A DNA stretch of 64,000 nucleotides from Blautia schinkii DSM 10518 (GCA_000702025.1 JNKJ01000009.1:124001-188000), one strand, 5' to 3'; positions 53,386 to 62,502 are shown, numbered from the stretch's first letter. Numbers and translations are program-made. The notes: generated from the letters alone by a model not told the origin.

Positions 53386-54171
53386 CTACGCTTTTTTATT
53401 CCGCTGTGCCTTGATTTCTTCCAGCTCGTCGAAAATAACCTCATTCAGAACCTTGATATAGGTTCCCTTCATTCCTGAAGAACGGGATTCAATAACTCCT
53501 GCGCTCTCAAACTTGCGCAGAGCATTTACGATAACAGATCTGGTAATGCCTACCCGGTCCGCAATCTTGCTGGCAACCAATATACCCTCATCTCCGTCTA
53601 ATTCGTCAAAGATATGGATGATCGCCTCCAGTTCAGAGAAGGATAGAGTATTAAATGCTGACTTGACTACCTGCTGTTTTCTATCTTCTTCCGCGTTTTC
53701 TTCATGTACGGCCCGCATCATTTCCAGTCCTACTACAGTTGTCCCATATTCACTGACGATAATATCTTCAATATCATATGGTTTATCGTCGCGGTACATA
53801 AATACCGTTCCCAGCCGTTCTCCCGCAATATCGATAGGGTTAATGATTCCCTGGTAACTGCTGGACACATGTTCGAATCCCAATGTCTGAAGGTTGACGT
53901 TTTCTTTCGTAGACAAAACTCCTAAAAATCTTTCGTTCAATAAGGCGTCTACATAACCGCCCACCTTATCTTCGATTAATTCGGTAATTTCTTCTACGCC
54001 CGGACAGAGACTCACACCCAGGACTTTTCCTTTTTTGCTGAGTACCAGGATATTGGAGTTCAAAGTCTCCATCAAAACCTGGCAGATGTCGTTGAAGATT
54101 ACTTTACTGGAGCTGCTGTTATGCAAAAGCTTATTAATCTTTCTTGTTTTATCTAGCAACTGAACGCTCAT
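53386..54171 (-). CDS. codY: GTP-sensing transcriptional pleiotropic repressor CodY
   Basis: The 261-residue protein is CodY: opening LLDKTRKINKLLHNS, the GAF domain that binds branched-chain amino acids and GTP, and the C-terminal winged helix (LVASKIADRVGITRSVIVNALRKFESAGVIESRSSGMKGTYI). It represses nutrient-limitation genes when GTP and branched-chain amino acids are high. AAAGGAGG precedes the ATG. In Bacillus it ends a dprA-topA-trmFO-codV-clpQ-clpY-codY cluster; here topA and codY are nearly adjacent. Confidence 0.97.
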   Translation of the reverse strand: MSVQLLDKTRKINKLLHNSSSSKVIFNDICQVLMETLNSNILVLSKKGKVLGVSLCPGVEEITELIEDKVGGYVDALLNERFLGVLSTKENVNLQTLGFEHVSSSYQGIINPIDIAGERLGTVFMYRDDKPYDIEDIIVSEYGTTVVGLEMMRAVHEENAEEDRKQQVVKSAFNTLSFSELEAIIHIFDELDGDEGILVASKIADRVGITRSVIVNALRKFESAGVIESRSSGMKGTYIKVLNEVIFDELEEIKAQRNKKA

Positions 54172-54467
54172 TTTGTCCTCCTTTCGCCTTTGTTTGCTTA
54201 AATTTGAAATATTGGTAATTATTCAGTATCTTGTTCGGATAGGAACTGAATAGTTACAGATATTGCTACCTTAATACTACACGTTTTATGTGGAAATTAC
54301 AAGACATTTTTTACTATTTTTCTTTTTAACTAGGCTTTTCTGAAAATACATTTCTTTTATATTTATTATGGAACAAATCCTCAACGCAAAAAATGCAGGG
54401 AAAACAGGAAATTCTGCCTGTTTCCCCCGCATCCGGATTTTGTCTCATATTTGCACCAAATGTCCGG
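54172..54467. other. Gene-free gap between codY and topA
   Basis: No gene is supported. It holds the codY leader and the topA terminator. The clpQY and trmFO genes common here in Bacillus are absent. Confidence 0.6.
54388..54432 (-). terminator. Terminator after topA
   Basis: GCAGGGAAAACAGG and CCTGTTTCCCCCGC pair with one bulge; on the minus strand TTTTTTG follows. Confidence 0.85.
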
Positions 54468-56543
54468 TTAATTCTCATTATCCTTTGGCTTCTGCTCCAC
54501 ATAACCACAGGTTTCCTGGCTGCACACAAGCTTATTGCCCTTTTCGAGCATATAGTTTCCGCACACCGGACATTTCTTTGTGGATGGCTTCTGCCAGGAC
54601 ATAAAATCGCAATCCGGGTTATCCTCGCAGCCATAATACTTACGGCCCTTCTTGGTTTTCTTGAGAACCACTTCCTTGCCGCACTTGGGACAGGGAACAC
54701 CGATCTTCTCATAATACGGCTTCGTATTGCGGCACTCCGGGAAACCGGGGCACGCCAGGAATCTTCCGTGCGGACCGTATTTGATGACCATATTGCGGCC
54801 GCAGTTGTCGCAGAGTACGTCTGTGACCTCGTCCTGAATATCTACCTTCTCAAGCTCCTTGGCAGCCTCATCCACGTCCTTTTTGAGGTCCGGGAAGAAA
54901 TTGCGCACAACAGTTTTCCATTGTACAGTTCCGCCCTCCACGCAGTCGAGAAGCCCTTCCATCATAGCTGTGAAGTTTACATCCACAATACTTGGGAACG
55001 CCTGCTTCATGATATTGTTTACCACTTCCCCAAGCTCTGTGACGTAAAGGTTTTTCTGCTCCTTGGACACATAGCGGCGACTGATGATGGTGGTGATGGT
55101 CGGTGCGTACGTACTTGGACGTCCGATGCCAAGCTCCTCCATTGTCTTGACAAGAGAAGCCTCTGTATAGTGAGCGGGCGGCTGGGTGAAGTGCTGCTCA
55201 GGCTTCAATTCCTTAAGCTTAAGCTTCATTCCCTTCTCCAGGCTCTGGCTGAGTACATTGCCCTTCTTATTGTCCTCTTCCTCAGTGTAAACGCTCATGA
55301 AGCCGTCAAACACTACTTTGGAAGCAGCCACGGTAAACACATACTCTCCCGCATTGATCTTTACGGAGGTTGTCTCGTAACGGGCCGGGGCCATACGGCT
55401 TGCGGCAAAGCGTCTCCAGATCAGCTGATAGAGACGGAACTGGTCCCTGGAAAGGGATTCCTTGAGCATCACAGGGGTACGGCTGATATCAGTGGGACGG
55501 ATTGCCTCATGGGCATCCTGTATCTTCTGGCCCTTCTTAGCCGCCTTCTCTGTCTGTGAAACGTATTGTTCTCCGTACTGAGTGCCGATATATTCTCTGG
55601 CTGCTGCATCGGCTTCCTCTGAGATTCGTGTGGAGTCGGTACGCAGGTAGGTGATGATACCCACAGTGCCGTTTCCCTTGATATCAATACCCTCATAGAG
55701 CTGCTGCGCCAGGCGCATGGTCTTTTGGGTGGAAAAATTCAGTGTTTTGGATGCTTCCTGCTGTAGGGTACTGGTGGTAAAGGGCAGCGGCGGATTCTTC
55801 ATACGCTCGCCTTTCTTAACCTCTGAGACCTCGAACTCCTGGCCCTCAAGCGCCTTCAGCACTTCATCCATCTCCTGCTTGTTCTGGATGGCCATCTTCT
55901 TGTCCGTACCATAAAACTTGGCTGAAAGCGGCTTTTTCTCTCCTTTTACCTGGAATTCACCGTCCAGGCTCCAGTATTCCTCAGGAATAAAGGAGTTGAT
56001 CTCATCCTCGCGGTCACAGATGATGCGCAGCGCCACAGACTGCACACGGCCCGCGCTCAAGCCCCTCTTGACCTTAGCCCACAGAAGGGGGCTGATGGTA
56101 TAACCCACCATACGGTCCAGCATACGTCTTGCCTGCTGGGCGTCCACCAAATCCATATCAAGCTCTCTTGCCTGCTTGATGGAGGACTTCACCGCTGTCT
56201 TTGTGATTTCGTTGAAGGTGATTCTGTGCATCTTCTTCGGGTCCTCTTTCAGAGCCTGCATCAGATGCCAGGATATCGCTTCTCCCTCGCGGTCAGGGTC
56301 AGTTGCGAGGAAAATCTTGTCGGCCTTCTTTGCCGATTTTCTCAACTTGGCCAGAAGTTCTCCTTTTCCGCGGATTGTTATATATTTAGGCTCAAAATCA
56401 TTTTCCACATCAATGCCGAACTGGCTCTTGGGAAAATCGCGCACATGCCCGTTTGAGGCTTCCACGTCGTAATTCGCGCCCAAAAATTTCTTTATTGTTT
56501 TCACTTTAGCAGGTGACTCTACTATCACCAGATATTTCGCCAT
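54468..56543 (-). CDS. topA: DNA topoisomerase I
   Basis: The 691-residue protein has a TOPRIM domain (YLVIVESPAKVKTI, DPDREGEAISWHL), the core with active tyrosine in ITYLRTDSTRIS, and three C-terminal zinc fingers (CDNCG..CPGFPEC, CPKCG..CEDNPDC, CPVCG..CSQETC). It relaxes negative supercoils. AGGAGAGG lies before the ATG. It is 11 bases from dprA on the same strand. Confidence 0.97.
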   Translation of the reverse strand: MAKYLVIVESPAKVKTIKKFLGANYDVEASNGHVRDFPKSQFGIDVENDFEPKYITIRGKGELLAKLRKSAKKADKIFLATDPDREGEAISWHLMQALKEDPKKMHRITFNEITKTAVKSSIKQARELDMDLVDAQQARRMLDRMVGYTISPLLWAKVKRGLSAGRVQSVALRIICDREDEINSFIPEEYWSLDGEFQVKGEKKPLSAKFYGTDKKMAIQNKQEMDEVLKALEGQEFEVSEVKKGERMKNPPLPFTTSTLQQEASKTLNFSTQKTMRLAQQLYEGIDIKGNGTVGIITYLRTDSTRISEEADAAAREYIGTQYGEQYVSQTEKAAKKGQKIQDAHEAIRPTDISRTPVMLKESLSRDQFRLYQLIWRRFAASRMAPARYETTSVKINAGEYVFTVAASKVVFDGFMSVYTEEEDNKKGNVLSQSLEKGMKLKLKELKPEQHFTQPPAHYTEASLVKTMEELGIGRPSTYAPTITTIISRRYVSKEQKNLYVTELGEVVNNIMKQAFPSIVDVNFTAMMEGLLDCVEGGTVQWKTVVRNFFPDLKKDVDEAAKELEKVDIQDEVTDVLCDNCGRNMVIKYGPHGRFLACPGFPECRNTKPYYEKIGVPCPKCGKEVVLKKTKKGRKYYGCEDNPDCDFMSWQKPSTKKCPVCGNYMLEKGNKLVCSQETCGYVEQKPKDNEN

Positions 56544-56553
56544 GTTACCTCTC

Positions 56554-57450
56554 CTAGTCGTATTCGTTGATTGCTACATAATTCTGTCTGCCCACCTCAG
56601 CGGCCAGACCAAGCAGCTTTAGTTCCATAAGCAGGCTGCTTGTTTTGCCCGGCGTAAAACCTGTTTTTCTGATAATTTCATCCAGGTTTTTTGGTCGTAA
56701 ATCGAGACAACTATACACCAATTTCATATCACTTGCAAGTCTAATCTTGTTTTTTTCCTGTGTTTTCTTGTTGTTTTTCTTGGAAATTCCCCATTCGCCC
56801 AGAAGGATTTCCGGGCAGTAAGCGATTCCTGCGCCATCGTAAATAAGCCTGTGGCACCCTTGACTAAGTGCGTCATTGACCGCTCCCGGCAGAGCATAGA
56901 CAGATTTACCCTGTTCCAGGGCATAATTGGCAGTGATCAGTGAGCCGCTCCGCTCTCTTGCCTCCACCACCAGCACCACATCTGCAAGCCCGCTGATAAT
57001 CCGGTTGCGCGCAGGAAAAAACATGGGCAGGGCCTGTGTTCCCGGAGGATATTCGCTGATGATCCCTCCGGCGTTTTTGAGAATCCTTTGATAAAGGGAA
57101 CGGCTGCCTGCCGGGTAACAGACATCCACTCCGCTGCCCAGCACGGCAAAGGTGGGCGTATCTCCTTCCAGGGCACCCTTATGCGCTTCGCTGTCAATTC
57201 CCCTGGCAAGCCCGCTGATCACCTGTACCCCGGATCTGCTCAGAAATTGTGCAAATTCGAACGCCTGAATGCGGCCATAGGTGCTGCACATGCGCGCACC
57301 CACGATAGCGATGGTGGGGCTGCGGTCCTCCGGTAGTCTGCCTGTATAATAGATGCATTTGGGGCTGTTGGGGATATTTTTTAATTTTTCGGGAAATTCC
57401 CTGCTGTTGCGGTCAATACAATGTATGATGCTGTCATGAGTTTCTTCCAT
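56554..57450 (-). CDS. dprA: DNA-processing protein DprA
   Basis: The 298-residue protein is DprA: Rossmann-like domain with IAIVGARMCSTYG, SGLARGIDSEAHKGAL, GSGVDVCYPA, and FPARNRIISGLADVVLVVEA, and a C-terminal winged helix (LDEIIRKTGFTPGKTSSLLMELKLLGLA). It loads RecA on incoming DNA during transformation. The start at 57448-57450 follows GGAGG; a frame opening at 57528 is an extension into comM. It lies between topA and comM, and may serve natural competence, though no com operon is visible. Confidence 0.94.
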   Translation of the reverse strand: MEETHDSIIHCIDRNSREFPEKLKNIPNSPKCIYYTGRLPEDRSPTIAIVGARMCSTYGRIQAFEFAQFLSRSGVQVISGLARGIDSEAHKGALEGDTPTFAVLGSGVDVCYPAGSRSLYQRILKNAGGIISEYPPGTQALPMFFPARNRIISGLADVVLVVEARERSGSLITANYALEQGKSVYALPGAVNDALSQGCHRLIYDGAGIAYCPEILLGEWGISKKNNKKTQEKNKIRLASDMKLVYSCLDLRPKNLDEIIRKTGFTPGKTSSLLMELKLLGLAAEVGRQNYVAINEYD

Positions 57451-57518
57451 ATAGAATACCTCCTTTGTTATTATTTTATGACAAGTATCTATTCTTCCAC
57501 GTATTCGGGCTGCTGCGG

Positions 57519-59039
57519 CTATACCCAATATTTCTTGTCAAAGGAGCGGTAGGTCAGGGCCTCGGCTATGTGGTCCGCGCAGATTTGTGCAGATTTGTCC
57601 ATGTCCGCAATGGTCCTGGCTACCTTCAGTATCCGGTGATAGGAACGGGCGCTGAATTCCATTTTTTCAAACGCTCGGCTCATCAGCCGCTCCGCCTCGG
57701 GAGACAAAGGGCAGTATTTGCGAATCTGTCTGCCCTGTAATTCCCCGTTAAAGCTTATATTTTCCCCCGCGTAACGGGCAAGCTGGATTTCTCTGGCGTG
57801 CTGCACCCGGCTTCGTATGCGGGCCGAGGACTCGCCTTCTGACGGCTGGTTCATCTGGGAGAAGGTCACTGCAGGAACCTCGGTACAGATGTCAATACGG
57901 TCCAGAAGAGGCTGGCTGATTTTGCCTATGTAATGGCTCACCTCCCCTGCGGTACAGTGACAGCGGTTCATATCCGGATAGAATCCGCAGGGGCAGGGAT
58001 TCATGGCCGCCGCCAGGATAAAGTTGGCCGGAAAGCGGAAAGAGCCTCCCGCCCGTGAAAGGCAAATCTCCTTATCCTCAAGAGGCTGCCGCAGCGTCTC
58101 CAGACTGCGCCTGGAAAATTCCGGCATCTCATCGAGAAACAGCACACCTCTATGTGCAAGGGTAATCTCTCCGGGTCTTGGATTGCGCCCGCCTCCCGTA
58201 AGTGCCAGGGGCGTACAGGTGTGATGAGGGCTGCGGAAGGGCCGGCTGCGGATGAGTGGATTGCCCTCCGGGAGCTGTCCGGCAATACTGTATATCTTCG
58301 TTAATTCCAATCCTTCTTCATAAGTAAGCTCCGGCATGATTCCGGGAATGCGCCTGGCTATCATGGTTTTACCCGAGCCGGGCGGACCGATGAGCAGAAT
58401 GTTGTGAAACCCGCTCACAGCTATCTCCACGGCCCTGCGTGCACCCTCCTGCCCCTTGATTTCAGAAAAATCCGCGTGATTTGGCACACAGCTCTCCTCT
58501 TCATAGGCCACATCGCTGCGGAACCGCCCAGGCTCCTCCAGATATGTGATCATCTCCCTCAAAGTACGCACCCCGATTACCTCAAGACCGGGCACCAGCG
58601 CTCCTTCTCTTAAGTTATGATAGGGCACCATGCAATAACGGCAGCCAAGCTCCCGGGCGCGCACAGCCATAGGCAGTATCCCGGAAACGCCGTGTATTTC
58701 TCCGTTAAGGCTGAGCTCTCCGGCCAGCATCACACCCTCCAGAACATTGGGGCTGATAATCCCCGAGGCAGCCAGCACAGAGGCAGCCACAGGCATGTCA
58801 AAGCCGGCTCCCTCCTTCTTAATATCCGTGGGTGCGAAATTCACTGTTACGCGCTTAGGCGGCAGATTGATGCCGTTGTTGCGCAGGGCTGTACGCACCC
58901 TGTCCTGCGCCTCTTTTACCTGGGCGGAGGGGAATCCCACCATTGTGAAGGATGGCAGACCGTTGCTCACATCCGCCTCCACCCGGACCGGATATACCTC
59001 CATGCCATGAATCGCCGCTGTAAGTACACTTGCAAACAA
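57519..59039 (-). CDS. comM: ComM/YifB family Mg-chelatase-like ATPase, TTG start
   Basis: The 506-residue protein has the YifB/ComM profile: N-terminal Lon-protease-like domain (VSNGLPSFTMVGFPSAQVKEAQDRV), AAA+ core with Walker A NILLIGPPGSGKTMIARR, Walker B LFLDEMPEFSR, and a C-terminal Mg-chelatase domain. In Gram-negative bacteria ComM drives branch migration in transformation. The start is a TTG (MFASVL) with GAGGAG correctly spaced. dprA follows, as in many Firmicutes. Confidence 0.93.
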   Translation of the reverse strand: MFASVLTAAIHGMEVYPVRVEADVSNGLPSFTMVGFPSAQVKEAQDRVRTALRNNGINLPPKRVTVNFAPTDIKKEGAGFDMPVAASVLAASGIISPNVLEGVMLAGELSLNGEIHGVSGILPMAVRARELGCRYCMVPYHNLREGALVPGLEVIGVRTLREMITYLEEPGRFRSDVAYEEESCVPNHADFSEIKGQEGARRAVEIAVSGFHNILLIGPPGSGKTMIARRIPGIMPELTYEEGLELTKIYSIAGQLPEGNPLIRSRPFRSPHHTCTPLALTGGGRNPRPGEITLAHRGVLFLDEMPEFSRRSLETLRQPLEDKEICLSRAGGSFRFPANFILAAAMNPCPCGFYPDMNRCHCTAGEVSHYIGKISQPLLDRIDICTEVPAVTFSQMNQPSEGESSARIRSRVQHAREIQLARYAGENISFNGELQGRQIRKYCPLSPEAERLMSRAFEKMEFSARSYHRILKVARTIADMDKSAQICADHIAEALTYRSFDKKYWV

Positions 59040-59250
59040 ATTTTCTCCTCTCTGCGGGTCAGGCCCGGCTTAGAATTTAATTTTGGGTAAATAACAATGA
59101 AAGAAGTTCATTATTATGTCGAGAATTGTCGAATCTGTTCGAATTTAGACTGTCTAAAGTTTTTTATTGTTTTAGTATAGCCCATTTTGCTCTAGTTTGC
59201 AATAGTGCATTTCGTTCTGTTTTATACTTTTTATAAGAGAGGTGAGAATG

Positions 59251-59466
59251 ATGAAATTTCAACGTATTCAAGATTTAAGAACTGACGCAGACTTATCCCA
59301 GAGACAGATCAGTGAGATTCTGCACATTAGCCAGCGTTCCTATTCTCATTATGAAACTGGTTCCCGTAATATTCCTATCGAGCTGCTCATCCGGCTTGCA
59401 AATTATTACGACACCAGTATTGACTATCTGGTAGGACGCACCGACAAGAAAAAAGCTCCAAAATAG
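59251..59466 (+). CDS. Small XRE-family HTH regulator
   Basis: A 71-residue DNA-binding protein with a complete XRE fold: IQDLRTDADLSQRQISEILHISQRSYSHYETGSRNIPIELLIRLANYY, ending SIDYLVGRTDKKK. AGAGAGGTG precedes either the ATG at 59248 or that at 59251. It is divergent from comM across a 210-bp gap and is followed by a cluster of palindromes. Confidence 0.9.
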   Translation: MKFQRIQDLRTDADLSQRQISEILHISQRSYSHYETGSRNIPIELLIRLANYYDTSIDYLVGRTDKKKAPK

Positions 59467-59468
59467 GA

Positions 59469-59533
59469 ACAAAGTGGACAAGTCCTCTGGGGCTTCCTAA
59501 ATCCCTCACTCATGAGGGACTTGTACACTTTGT
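59469..59533. repeat. Palindrome cluster 1: IR1
   Basis: ACAAAGTG plus ACAAGTCC pair with GGACTTGT plus CACTTTGT with one unpaired base each. An inner hairpin CCCTC-ACTCAT-GAGGG (59503-59518) overlaps the right arm, so the two pairings compete. Confidence 0.75.
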
Positions 59534-59537
59534 GCGC

Positions 59538-59575
59538 CAATGTGCAGCTGCGAAGCAGCCTTCCTCTGCACATTG
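59538..59575. repeat. Palindrome cluster 1: IR2
   Basis: CAATGTGCAG and CTGCACATTG pair perfectly around an 18-base loop that contains CTGC-GAA-GCAG. Confidence 0.8.
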
Positions 59576-59597
59576 TGTGCATCCCCCGGAGGGTTTT

Positions 59598-59659
59598 TAT
59601 ATCATAGGCAAGTGATATCCTTTCTCATAGAACAAATTGGAGTACTTGCCTATGATATA
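59598..59659. repeat. Palindrome cluster 1: IR3
   Basis: TATATCATAGGCAAGT and ACTTGCCTATGATATA pair perfectly (16 bp) around 30 bases. It is preceded by CCCCCGGAGG, also present in cluster 2. Confidence 0.85.
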
Positions 59660-59660
59660 A

Positions 59661-59690
59661 AAAATCCTGGCCGTAATGGTCAGGATTTTT
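59661..59690 (-). terminator. Terminator after the YARHG protein
   Basis: AAAATCCTGGCC and GGTCAGGATTTT pair with one wobble around five bases; T-rich on both sides. Confidence 0.85.
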
Positions 59691-59707
59691 CTGTATATGC
59701 TCTAAAA

Positions 59708-60715
59708 TTAATTTCCTTCACTTCGCTTCTTCTGCTCCCACTGCGCAATCTTGTCAATGTTAGCAATCTCGTACTCGTTGAAAACAGACTCCTGCTGTGC
59801 GTCAAAGCTTTCCGGGTCAATGGTGCCCTGATACCAGGATTTGCTGTTGAAATAGTCCGCAATCCGCTCTGTCACAAATTTTCTGCCATGACGGGCATAG
59901 ATTTCATTCTTTGCCAGCTCCAGGTCCGAGGACGAATAAGAAGAAAGCTCCTCATCCGTGAGATAACGGCTGTCACTCTCCGGGAAGAAATAGTCGCCGG
60001 CCAGTGTTCCGTTTTGTCCTCCCTGCGTGTTATCCGGATCTGGGTTCTCAGGATCTGGGTTTTCAGGCACCGGAGTGGGCGCTTCGGTGGGCTCCGGGAT
60101 TTCCAGCTCCCATTCCATCTCTGGACGCTCACGCAACATCACTGCATTCACATTCGGGCATACGGAAATACCTTCTGCCTGAGATATCGTAGAAATTTTT
60201 GCGGACAGACTGCCGTTGTCGAAAATCAGTCTGCCGGATGCAGTGCTTCCAAAGGAATCCGTAAAGGTAAACTGCGCTGCGTTGCCCGCCACCTCAGCGG
60301 TCACATCGGCCTCAGATACTCGGCTGCCTTTTTTATTCGTCTGAGTGAAGAAAAAGGATACGGAATTCTGGTTGAGATCATAAATATCCATACTGGCCAG
60401 TCCGTCCGGACTGTACCAAACATCCATGTATTCATCCGGGTTAAAAGCCGGTTTAAGCGTCGGAACCGGAGTCGGTGTGGGTGTAGCCTTAGGCTTTGGC
60501 GTAGGTGTAGCGGTTGCTGCCGGCGTGATCGTCACGACCGGCGAGGGCGCCGCCGTAGGCACCTTCTCAAGCGCTGCCAGCGCCTCCTGCTTTTTCTGCT
60601 CTTTTTGTAAGCTGCGCCTGTGTCCGGCCAGAAGTACTGCCGCTATGCCAACCATCAGAAAAATAGCAATCAGCGTGATCAGGACAATCTTCAGTATATC
60701 TTTATTTCTTCTCAT
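59708..60715 (-). CDS. YARHG domain protein, membrane-anchored with proline-rich stalk
   Basis: The 335-residue protein has a membrane anchor near 8-30, a Pro/Thr-rich stalk (PTAAPSPVVTITPAATATPT), a beta-rich middle domain (about 100-190) and a C-terminal YARHG domain (LELAKNEIYARHGRKF). It is expected to be extracellular, and YARHG domains often bind polysaccharide or wall. GGGGTGATG precedes the ATG. It is not evidently co-transcribed with its neighbours. Confidence 0.82.
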   Translation of the reverse strand: MRRNKDILKIVLITLIAIFLMVGIAAVLLAGHRRSLQKEQKKQEALAALEKVPTAAPSPVVTITPAATATPTPKPKATPTPTPVPTLKPAFNPDEYMDVWYSPDGLASMDIYDLNQNSVSFFFTQTNKKGSRVSEADVTAEVAGNAAQFTFTDSFGSTASGRLIFDNGSLSAKISTISQAEGISVCPNVNAVMLRERPEMEWELEIPEPTEAPTPVPENPDPENPDPDNTQGGQNGTLAGDYFFPESDSRYLTDEELSSYSSSDLELAKNEIYARHGRKFVTERIADYFNSKSWYQGTIDPESFDAQQESVFNEYEIANIDKIAQWEQKKRSEGN

Positions 60716-60792
60716 AACGCATCACCCCTGTTTCATTCAGTATGGCTTCCCCATACCGCTACTATAACTCTCTCCGTTCCTCCCCTTGTAAT

Positions 60793-62208
60793 TTACTCTT
60801 TTCCGCTCCAGCAATAGGTGCAGAGCTTACATGGCGAAATTCCGATGGATGTGGTAAGGTCATCCAGACGGTGGTATTTTAAGGATGTGAAATTCAGTTC
60901 CTTGCGGATATCCTCAAGCATTCCTTTATAATTTTCGGAATCCGGGTTCGCATAATCTGCAAGCACCTTATCATCCACATTGTCGCCCTCTCTCTTTGCG
61001 ATGGTCCTTCTGGTGATCAGATCCATCTCAGATTTTGAGCGTGAGAAATTCAGGTATTTGCAGCCAAAAAGCAGTGGAGGACAAGCGGGACGGATGTGTA
61101 CCTCCTTCGCACCGTTGCTGTATAGAAATTCCGTGGTTTCACGAAGCTGGGTTCCTCTGACAATGGAATCATCGATCATCAGAAGGCTCTTGTCCTTGAT
61201 CAGCTTGTGTACGGGTATCAGCTTCATTCTGGCAATCAGGTTACGCTGGCTCTGCTGTGTCGGCATGAAGGAGCGCGGCCAGGTCGGTGTATACTTAATA
61301 AACGGCCGGGCAAAAGGCACACCGGAGCGGTTGGCATAACCGATGGCGTGGGCAATCCCGGAATCCGGCACACCGGCCACAATATCCGGCTCCACCTCCC
61401 CGAAATCACGCTCTGCCAGCATATCACCGCATTTATAGCGCATCTCTTCCACATTCACACCCTCATAGGTAGAGGTTGGATATCCATAGTATACCCAAAG
61501 GAAGGAACAGATACGCATATCATTTCCGGGTTCACGCAATGTTTCCGCTCCTTCCGGCGTCACAAAAGCGATTTCCCCCGGTCCCAGCTCTTTTAAATCT
61601 TCGTACCCCAGATTCACATAGGCAAAGCTCTCAAAGGACACACAGCAGGCATCTTCTTTTTTGCCGATGATCAGGGGCGTTCTTCCCATACGGTCACGGG
61701 CGGCATATAAGCCTTTTGGTGTGAGAATCAGCATGGTCATGGAGCCATCTATCATCTCCTGGGCGTAGCGGATTCCCTCCACAATGGTAGGCTTCTGGTT
61801 GATCAAAGATGCCACCATCTCTGTGGGATTCACACAACCGCCGCTCATCTCCAGGAAATGAGTGAAGCCGTTTTTAAAGGAATGGGCGATGAGCTCGTCC
61901 ATGTTGTTGATCTTTCCGACCGTTGTTATGGCAAAATTGCCAAGGTGGGAACGCACCAGCAGAGGCTGCGGTTCGTTGTCCGATATACAGCCAATCCCTA
62001 AGCTTCCCTGTAGCTCTGCCACGTCCCGGTCAAACTTCGTACGGAACGGAGAATTTTCGATGTTATGAATCGCACGGTCAAAGCCTTTTTGTGCATCGTA
62101 AACCGCCATACCGCCCCTGCGTGTACCAAGATGGGAATGATAGTCAATCCCGAAAAAGAGGTCCAACACACAACTGGACTTTGAAGCTACTCCAAAAATT
62201 CCACCCAT
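60793..62208 (-). CDS. PurF-like amidophosphoribosyltransferase homologue without N-terminal Cys
   Basis: The 471-residue protein combines a class II glutaminase-like N-terminus (YHSHLGTRRGGMAVYD, LLVRSHLGNFAITTVG) with a PRTase domain carrying the PRPP loop LLMIDDSIVRGTQLR. PurF begins MCGI with a nucleophilic cysteine; here the start is MGGIFGVAS, so the glutaminase nucleophile is missing. It ends CKLCTYCWSGKE. The start at 62206-62208 follows AAAGGAG; a frame from 62373 lies in the palindrome region. It may use ammonia or have a different substrate. Confidence 0.82.
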   Translation of the reverse strand: MGGIFGVASKSSCVLDLFFGIDYHSHLGTRRGGMAVYDAQKGFDRAIHNIENSPFRTKFDRDVAELQGSLGIGCISDNEPQPLLVRSHLGNFAITTVGKINNMDELIAHSFKNGFTHFLEMSGGCVNPTEMVASLINQKPTIVEGIRYAQEMIDGSMTMLILTPKGLYAARDRMGRTPLIIGKKEDACCVSFESFAYVNLGYEDLKELGPGEIAFVTPEGAETLREPGNDMRICSFLWVYYGYPTSTYEGVNVEEMRYKCGDMLAERDFGEVEPDIVAGVPDSGIAHAIGYANRSGVPFARPFIKYTPTWPRSFMPTQQSQRNLIARMKLIPVHKLIKDKSLLMIDDSIVRGTQLRETTEFLYSNGAKEVHIRPACPPLLFGCKYLNFSRSKSEMDLITRRTIAKREGDNVDDKVLADYANPDSENYKGMLEDIRKELNFTSLKYHRLDDLTTSIGISPCKLCTYCWSGKE

Positions 62209-62252
62209 TTTTTCATTTCTCCTTTTATGCTGGTTAGTAGATTCCGTTATTT

Positions 62253-62274
62253 CAAGTACGCCTCGGCGTACTTG
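62253..62274. repeat. Palindrome cluster 2: IRa
   Basis: CAAGTACGC and GCGTACTTG pair perfectly around CTCG. Confidence 0.8.
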
Positions 62275-62278
62275 CTGC

Positions 62279-62324
62279 GAGCCGCACGTCATGCTCTGCA
62301 TGACATAATACATCTGTGCGGCTC
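62279..62324. repeat. Palindrome cluster 2: IRb
   Basis: GAGCCGCAC and GTGCGGCTC pair; inside, GTCATGC and GCATGAC pair around TCT. Confidence 0.8.
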
Positions 62325-62341
62325 TGCAATCCGCCGGAGGC

Positions 62342-62435
62342 TTTATCTTGGAAGGAGATTGGACTCCCACCAAGACAAATTTGCTATTTACTCGCCACCT
62401 ACAGAGGTGGGAGTCTTATCTGCTTCCAAGATAAA
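62342..62435. repeat. Palindrome cluster 2: IRc with nested hairpins
   Basis: TTTATCTTGGAAG and CTTCCAAGATAAA (13 bp) enclose GACTCCCACC and GGTGGGAGTC (10 bp). CCACC-TACAGA-GGTGG competes for the same GGTGG. It follows CCGCCGGAGG (62331-62340). Confidence 0.85.
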
Positions 62436-62502
62436 TTGTTACGAATGTGCATAAATTACACGGTTTATTATATAAAACTCGAAAAAAGAAGTAAAGCTTT
62501 TT

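Noticed and set aside
54393..55559. 388-residue frame antisense to topA
   Set aside because: Strong topA coding signal on the other strand explains it.
59100..59160. LexA/SOS-type box between comM and the XRE gene
   Set aside because: TTCGAA-like motifs occur but no CGAAC-N4-GTTCG match was found.
59540..60610. 356-residue frame antisense to the YARHG protein
   Set aside because: It crosses the palindrome cluster and is the shadow of the YARHG gene.
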